Positions 56,593-64,000 of a stretch of 64,000 bases of DNA are shown one piece after another. The DNA is from Acanthopleura granulata. Its lineage: Eukaryota; Mollusca; Polyplacophora; Chitonida; Chitonidae. The translations under genes were made by a program, and so were the position numbers. Each line of letters starts with the position of its first letter. The first letter of the stretch is position 1. The notes beneath the pieces are model-generated. The model was given only the letters and a program-made list of their open reading frames with translations. It was not told the DNA's origin and did not search any database. The DNA lies in the NCBI GenBank assembly GCA_016165875.1, contig JABBOT010000080.1:19788141-19852140 (forward strand), written 5' to 3'.

Positions 56593-58586
56593 AATACAAA
56601 ATATTTTACTTACCGGTATATATGATTACTGTCAGTTTCAACAGTGAAGAGAACACTGTAAAACCACCTGCCATTCGGCTCATGATATTTGTGTGCTATA
56701 TCAGCTGGGGATTTGAACAAGTGACATCTGGGTTTCAAATTCACGCTTCTACCACTAGGCTGAAAATTCCTTCCAGCAAGGAGGTCGATAGGGCATACAT
56801 TCCACCCTGTTACATATGACAAAAACCAGAGCTTTTTACAGAAAAAAAGCTTCTGAACATGCCATTAAGCAAAAATCAAATAAAGAAATAAATTCATATG
56901 CCGGAGTTTCCGATTGTTTGTGGCGAGCAAGGCAACCGAACGCGCGGAAACAGCCGAGAGCCCACTCGCAACTGCGCCTAATCGTGTTACACAGGGCTTA
57001 ACCATGGAAAAGCTGCTGCGCATAAGCGTGTGATAGGGCTTAATCGTGGAGAACTGCTGGGCATAATCATGTTATAGGGCTTAATCAAGGAGAACCGCTG
57101 CGTATAATCGCATATCGGTGCAAAATCGTGCTAAAACGAGGCGCATAAAACATGTTATAGAAATAAAGAATGAGCAACAGAATTTACATGTTACAAAGGC
57201 CAGCTAATGTAAAATACAGAAATATTGAAGTGTTTATGTCAACAAACATATTGTGTAGTCAAATTAGAGCCTAAAATATTTTGACAAGATCCTGTTTTAA
57301 ATTCTGTCTCTCATCCAAACATGTCAGATCCAAACATTCTCATACAGTGCTTAATTATGTGTAGTTCGTCAACTCTTGCACCTTGGAATAAACTATTCAA
57401 CCACGTGGACAGTTTATCTATTGAATATAGAGGCCTACAACATTTGGAGAGTAATAAGGTATGAGCACTTTTCAAATTAATCAGAATTTTTAAAACCAAT
57501 AAGGCCTAGAGAAGTTGTCTGTTAGATGTGTTTTTTAAGATTTTCGTTCAAGGCTTTATATATAACGGTTTTAAGATCTTATGTTAAATGTATTTGGTTA
57601 AATGCCGACGGGTATCTGCAGTATTTAGCGATCAGCCAAAAACTTCCGCTGGGTGGCACTCAGGTGAAAAATTTAATTCAGCACGGTAAACCCAGTGCAT
57701 GGTAACGGAATTAATATACATCGTTTGAGTTTTAACGCCTTTGTTTACCGGCCTCACATGGAAAATAATTGTTCCATAAAGCTATGGGTTCCATCTTATT
57801 GAAGATAGTGCTACATTACATACCCGGTTACGTATAATGAGCAGAAATACGCTATGCATGCGATCTATACACAGGCCTATGACGATTACGTGTAATTATT
57901 TGTTTTTGCATCATGGTTATCATCCCATTTTGCATCTGAATAAATGTGTCACACAGTTATAATTAACCCAGTGCACACTCTCTGTATATTTTGGCTATAA
58001 ATGGTTTCAATACAACGTGTGGCATTCAGGTACACACATCCTGTAGCCGGCTTTCGCACATCATACACCGACAAGTAAGATACAATGTGTGATGTATGAA
58101 TTCGTAGGCCTAAATATACAGGCCCTGTAGAGTGTTCGCCAATATTGGTCTCATAATGGTACTTTCTAATGGTTATCAGATTTATTACACACAGGGAAAA
58201 GTTATGACAAGCGTGCAATAATGGCTTACGGGAAATAGGCTTAAAGGTAGTGTGCGTGTAACAGAAAATCGAACACAACAGTTTGGCAACATGCGTGAGA
58301 GTTACATGGCACTGAGATTGCGTAGTCCAACAGGCTTAGAGCTCTGGTACAAGCATTCATGGGAGATCTACAACGTTTACACTTGCCAAGGGAGTGGCAG
58401 TAAGGACATATGAATTCCGGCGAATTCGTGCCGATGTAAAAGAACAGAGGAAACTCTTTCTACTGTATAGAGACAGATGTTTTTAACGTTTAAATAGGGA
58501 CCAATACGTCGCATCTGGCACTGGCATAGATGCAGAGCGGAACTCTTTATTGCCTGGAGGCTAGTTTCGCTTTCGCCATTCAAACT

Positions 58587-61500
58587 ATGGCGTCTTCTAC
58601 ATCTCCGCCTGCTTCCACCAAGGATGAAGACGAAAAAACACATCTAAACAGCGTCTCTCACCCTGTCACATGTAACAACGTACCCAAAGTTAAGGTAAGT
58701 GAACGCATAATGTCTTCCCTCATTGCGTTTCTGTGCAGGATTCTCACATTCCTCACACGCCTCGATTCATTACGCCACGAAACCGCGATACTCTGAGTAT
58801 CCGCACATTCGTATGCCTGTTGTTTTTTTAGGCACCTCAGCTGATTTCTGTGGAATGTTGTTTTCGTGCACCCAGTGTATGCTGTAGAGGATAACCTATA
58901 TGGGAATGTAGGCGTTAATAGTAGGCGGAAAACATGAAGAAAGGAACGACAATCATTTTTAGTGTGTGTAAAGTATATTATCCCGCGGTTGTCGCGATTC
59001 AAAACTTTTGTGACAACAATAATAGGATTGTCGTGATGTCATTGCCATGCGGTGTCTTGGTCACGATTTGAACAGGTCTCATGATATGGAGATTTAATAG
59101 ACAATATATAGGTCAGTTCCTTCTTAAAGTGAAACGACATTCAGTCACGGGACATGCTAGTAGACATGTACATAGAGCTCAGTAAGTAGGGCAATCAAGG
59201 TAATGCTGGCACGGCCTAAAACCCGGCTGGAAAACCTAACCCGGCTGGTTAGAAAACTCGGCTGAGAGGGTACTGAGGTATATATAAATGGCAATTACAT
59301 GAAAACTGTGAATGTGATGGACTCTACGGATTTGGAGAGAATAGATTCTAAGCTATCTGTGCGTACTAAATTTTTCCAGAAATTCGTTGATTTTAAATGC
59401 TTGTATCCTGCCCAGCTGAGAGGCGATGGTTGTAAACCAAGGATAGGCATGAAAAGTCATCCCTCAAAATAAGCCACACCCAGTATTTGGGTAGACTCAG
59501 ACACAGCAACTGTCAAGAGACAAATGCACAATTATTATATAGTAATAAAACATGTATATATATGACGTATTTTTTTTTCAAACTATGTATCATTTTGGAA
59601 TTTTTATTCAATCAACAATACAACTGTTCTTGCCTAAGCCCCCCCCCCCCCAAAAGAAGGAAAAACATACTAATTACAATATATCAGTTTCACAAACACA
59701 GATGCAAAATGAAGACAAGTATGCATGTGTACTGTCTCCGCAACTGTCCCGGCCAGCAGGACATACAGACTGGGTAGTGGAAGACGGGCGATTACTGGCC
59801 CCTTCCTATCTTGCTTTAGTGGGAAATTGCCCCTTGCCCATCCCATGTTTGGTTCATGTCATTCACGCAGAGTGTGTAAGAGCGTTACGGGATCCGGTCT
59901 TGTTACAGGTGGGAAATGGGCTGGAATTGTTACATATACTGTATATAATAGTCTCAGCTTTGAGGCACAGTATCATGTAATGTACAGAAAATTACTGGTT
60001 TTAATAAAAGTACAAGATTAATTACAATTAAATAATACTATACAAAGCATAATAAAATGGAAAGATGAAACATCAGAGAACTGTGAACAATTATACAAGC
60101 TAACAATGTTTGTAGAGTTAATTGGAAAAAAAAAAAACATTAACAGGATTATCATAAGTCCACTGTAAGCCTTAGCTGACATGAATGGTAAAAACTTAGA
60201 ATTCTCCTTCTGAAAGAATAGGTTTCAGCTTGGAGAGAATTCCGTAACTTTTTCACCAAACACAGATGAAAGTTATACACTACAGTCAGTTCGCCACAGA
60301 TTATACAGGAATACACATATGCTCTGTTAAACGCAGATCAGTAATGTGACTCAAAACTATCCCCAATGTCATCCCTCATTAGCATGTGTGTGACACATAA
60401 AAGACAAGTTTTGGTATTATATAAAGCAAGTCGACAACTGTCCAAATAGTGTACAATTATGACAGTGTAACCTAACATAGCATAAAGTGATAAAGCATTT
60501 TATTCAAAAATAAAACATTGTCTCTCTTTATTTTGAAATGATATATGAAGTTCTGAAACTTAAACCTGCAAATATGTGATAGGCTGACAGTGTCATCACG
60601 GTGTATCCTTTATACATGAGGAAATACACCCAATGTAAATGTATTTGACGAAGTCCATGATATGACTTGAGCACCAAAATGCAGAGTATTAAGGGCTCGA
60701 TCGTCTGATACACACTGTGTCTAAATGTCAGGTTCTTCCCATCTGAACTAGATTTTAGTGCTTTTAGCCTGCACGGGTGAGAGTTGATCCCTGGAAACTC
60801 AGCTGAGAGAGTACCCAGGTATATATAAATGGCAATTACAGGAAAACTACTGCTGTGATCATGATAAATTTTTAGGATTTGTAGAGAATAGATTCTAAGC
60901 CATCTGTGAATACTAAATTTTTCCCGAAATTCAATCCCTGTAAACCGACACTGCCCAACCATAGCTAGCTGAAGTCACGCGATCACCGGGCCTGTCAGAA
61001 AGGGGACATAGCCATCACATACCCTGCATAGATGAAGTTCTCTGCCAGTCTCATCAATGCAAAGGCTTGTATTTATTTATTTACTGACTTATTTTTTTGT
61101 GTGATTATTTAGGAATGTCAGATAATATTATTATTAATTTGAAACGAGTATGTTTGTATTTATCCTTTGTACTTTTTTCAGGTAAAAATTTAATATAAAG
61201 ATAAAAATAAGTAAGCAAGTAAATAAATACATGTACAAGTTTTTGTCTTGTTGAAACTGGCGAAGAACCTCATCTATGCAGTGTGCGTAGTGGGTATGTC
61301 CCCTTTCTGACGGGCCCGGTGATCATGTGACTTGGGCCAGCTACGGCTGGTCTGTCTCAGTTTATAGGGATCGAATTTCGGGAAAAATTTAGTATGCAGA
61401 GATGGCTTAGAATCTGTTCTTTCTAAATTGATAGAATTTATCACGATCACAGCAGTAGTTTTCCTGTAATTGCGATTTTATATATACCTGGTTACCCTCT

Positions 61501-63695
61501 TAGTCAGGTTTTCCGTCCAGCCTGGTTTTCCAGCTGGGTTTTAGGCTGTGCAGGTAATGCTTCCTTACTCTGACTGGCTTAGAACTAAACTTTACTATGG
61601 GTCGTGGTGCAAACAAAAACGCCAAGATTGCATTGATATCTTTGGCATTATCACAAAGCAAAGTAGCTTGTTACCTGGGTCAAATCAAGTTCAGATGAGG
61701 GCTAGGCGTTTGATTTCTGCCCAAGAAAGAAGTCTGTTTACTGATTCTTATAAATGTGCAAAGTGCTAATTTATTTCTGACTTGATTTATTTCTGAATTA
61801 GACTTGATAAAGTCAAAAAAGTTGCATGAATCAAGTCACCATTTTGAGTGAACTTTTGTTTTCTTTTTCTTTTTTGGAATTTGTTTCTATAATTGTATGC
61901 AATTTAGATGTCCTATATATAATGTAAATGAATGCAAAACATACGAAGCAAGGACTAAAGCTCATCAAATGAAATGAGAATCACAGGTATGGTGTGTTTA
62001 AATGACTACCATAAATATCCCCTCCCCTCCTTTTCCAGGAAAGAAAAATAAATAGATTGGAAAAAAAAAATTAGAAAAAAAGTCCATAATTGTTCATAAT
62101 CTTTTTTCAGCAAAAGTCATGTCAGCAGGACTGAATATTTGGGGTTAGTAACAGTTGTGTTTTATTAATATTGCATGCCTGTATTTCTTTATGGTGAAGG
62201 AATCAGTGCTACATGTAGCTTTTTGGTGGTGGTTATGCTACTCATCTAAAACCATGCCCATATTGACTGGTAGATGTATATGTACTTGTATGCATGTGAA
62301 AGTTTTCTGATTGGAGCATAGATTTATACCAGTAGGCTTACAGTTACATGTGATATCCTGGAAATGTAAATGCTTAATATGTGTGTAAGTGGAGTGTATT
62401 TTGTGACTTTGTGTGACTTGTTCATGCAGTAGTGCATTATGTAGGAAATTGTACTTAAATAGGTTATAATCCGAAGCCTTGGGGTTCAATCATGCATTAG
62501 GTCATACTGAAGACCTTAACATTTGCAGCCTTCTTGCTGGACTGGCATTGCACTCAGTGTAAGCACATAGCAATGGACAGACAGCTGGTTGACCCCTATG
62601 TCCAAATTCTTAAAACTACTGAACAAAGTATGTGTCATCTAAATGCTATTTCCTGCTGATTCCCAAAATGATCTTCATTATTTTGGGGTATTTTCTAAAA
62701 GTGGTTAAAATGGAGATAAAGATTAAAGTACTACACTGGACATTTAGGAACATATTGACAGGCTGAAGCACACTGACATCACAGTAGCAATCCCAAAGCC
62801 CACAAGGTGGCACTGTGAGCTGTGTTTTTGTTATGGCTGAAAGATGACCTCAACTTCCCCAAACACAGTGCCATCCTTGCACCACTGTTTTCTATATAAA
62901 TATGTTGGTGACACAAATTATAGATGATCAGGTTTTGATAAAAAGGTTTTGAACCCTGTGTGTATGTCATTTTAGCGCGGGATTTTTACCGAGGAAAGAA
63001 TTGTAAGCCTGTCATCCGATTCAGGTAAGATTTTTTTCATTTCAAAATAATATACGATGTTAAAATGTATAGCTTATCAAAATTAAAGCACTTTTCTGTT
63101 ACTTGGCCATGTTTTTAAAACTTACCAAGGTGATCATTTATGATAGAAAAGGCATTGGGCTCAGTCTGTTACATGCTTAAAAGCTGTAGTGTACATGCGC
63201 GTAGTAGCTATCTATGCGGGGGACATTGACAGATACAGCTCACAAACATGAATATTCATTCTGAAGTGGAAATGAATGTGGTGTATTAACATTAATGTAA
63301 GTGCAGGTGTAGGGGTTGTTTATCTACTTTTTTACTACTTCTTTTTCATTATTAAGTATTTCTGTAGTATATTTTAATTATAACAGAATGTCTGATCAAA
63401 GCTGCATTTCCAAAATGTGTTTCATAGTTAATTTTAGGTTATAAAGGTTAAAATGTTTACTTCTCAACCTAATCCTTCACTACTGCGATGTTTTTTCATG
63501 CAATACAACCTATTTCCGATATAGGACCTTATTTTAGTAACTTCATGCTTTTGTTCAATCCAATCTCAACGAGGTTATCTTTTGTCTTTTCCAGAAATAT
63601 TCGTCCAAGAGGGTACCCCTAAGTTTGAAGCCATTAGTTGGTTCTGTATCACTGCAGTAATCAGAAGGATGCATTTTTGTAATAAAAGGTGTTAA
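58587..63695 (+). CDS. tentative small spliced gene, function unknown
   Basis: The first exon, 58587-58694, has a good start context (AAACTATGG), 36 codons (starting MASSTSPPASTKDEDEK) and a strong donor (GTTAAG then GTAAGT). A phase-0 exon at 62976-63024 follows a TGTCATTTTAG acceptor and encodes RGIFTEERIVSLSSDS. A phase-1 exon at 63595-63695 follows TTTTGTCTTTTCCAG and reads ...IFVQEGTPKFEAISW to a TAA. AATAAA signals lie at 63945 and 63950. The total would be 85 residues. I recognise no domain. Joining the three exons is inference from phase and splice strength; more exons could lie between or beyond. Confidence 0.4.
59199..59400 (+). repeat. dispersed repeat family F, copy 1 (partial)
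   Basis: CGGCTGAGAGGGTACTGAGGTATATATAAATGGCAATTACATG and AATAGATTCTAAGC-ATCTGTG-TACTAAATTTTTCC are shared with the two copies at 60.8-61.5 kb. Noncoding. Confidence 0.8.
60792..61102 (+). repeat. repeat family F, copy 2: left arm of a large inverted repeat
   Basis: Shares CAGGTATATATAAATGGCAATTACAGG, AGAATAGATTCTAAGCCATCTGTG, GATCACCGGGCC(T/C)GTCAG and AGAAAGGGGACATA with the inverted copy at 61203-61515. Confidence 0.85.
61203..61515 (-). repeat. repeat family F, copy 3: right arm of the inverted repeat
   Basis: This is the reverse complement of the 60792-61102 arm over about 300 bp with moderate divergence, separated by a ~100-bp AT-rich loop. At its outer end it also has the AAAACCCAGCTGG block seen in copy 1. 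Confidence 0.85.
61551..61769 (+). other. short open frame of unknown status
   Basis: An open frame starting VMLPYSDWLRTKLYYGSWCK and ending YKCAKC-stop begins just after a GTGCAG at the edge of the family F repeat. It looks more protein-like than neighbouring frames but I cannot assign a family, and no donor/acceptor phase ties it to the 58.6-63.7 kb exons. Confidence 0.2.
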
Positions 63696-64000
63696 GCTTT
63701 CCAAATATGTATAGTTTGTTATGGTTTTTAGTCTTTTCAAAAATTGTTTGGGAATGCTAGTCACTTTTTTTGCTGCACAACATGCTATTACAGATGTAGT
63801 GCTATGTGTGTACCCATGTATAACATGGACACGCAGCGGTCAGAGGATGCTTTGCAATACAAAAATAATGTAATGTCATTTTGCTTCAGACGGTTCAGTA
63901 TGGTCGAAAAAAACTCTGTGTTTATTTGTATTTTATTTGCTGTAAATAAAATAAACATTAACGAAAAACTGATTTGGAATCAGTACAAAAAGGCCTGTCA

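Noticed and set aside
60528..60962. 144-codon minus-strand open frame
   Set aside because: It overlaps the noncoding family F repeat, and the same sequence in the other copies is not open.

Overview
The window reads as animal genomic DNA, most likely from a mollusc or a close lophotrochozoan. Genes are split by phase-consistent GT-AG introns, intergenic DNA is AT-rich, and tRNA-derived SINEs of a type common in mollusc genomes occur throughout. There is no operon structure, CRISPR array or recognisable tRNA/rRNA gene.

Layout. (1) 1-6.7 kb: a TRIM71/LIN-41 (RING, two B-boxes, coiled coil, filamin, six NHL repeats) gene on the minus strand, with its body in one uninterrupted exon and its 3' flank running to the window edge. 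(2) 6.7-25 kb: gene-poor DNA with a hairpin MITE, a SINE, a dead Penelope-like reverse transcriptase fragment and several degenerate minisatellites. (3) 25.3-40.9 kb: CNOT10, a CCR4-NOT subunit, on the minus strand. I reconstructed fifteen coding exons with consistent phases plus a likely 5'-UTR exon; the last ~50 codons are unresolved. (4) 41-44 kb: SINEs and repeats. (5) 45.9-49.7 kb: a secreted CAP-superfamily (CRISP/GLIPR-like) gene on the minus strand, five exons. (6) 50-57 kb: SINEs and minisatellites. (7) 58.6-63.7 kb: a tentative plus-strand gene of unknown function and a three-copy repeat, two copies of which form a large palindrome.

How the genes relate. CNOT10 lies upstream of TRIM71 in the same orientation, as in vertebrates (human 3p22.3, from memory). 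Both act in post-transcriptional repression: TRIM-NHL proteins bind and silence mRNAs, and CCR4-NOT is the main deadenylase. Four of the five plus-strand copies of the let-7 seed 8-mer I found lie in the TRIM71 locus, where they are target sites on the minus-strand transcript. One has long extra complementarity and sits upstream of the ORF. A miR-125/lin-4 seed site lies just after the stop codon.

The most unusual structure is a recurring one. At four exon edges (CNOT10 exon 3 acceptor; CAP exon 3 donor, exon 4 donor and exon 5 acceptor) the exon-intron junction itself has been tandemly copied into the neighbouring intron, making arrays of about 15 x 52 bp, about 14 x 27 bp, 2 x 55 bp and about 4 x 105 bp that carry many intact splice-site motifs.
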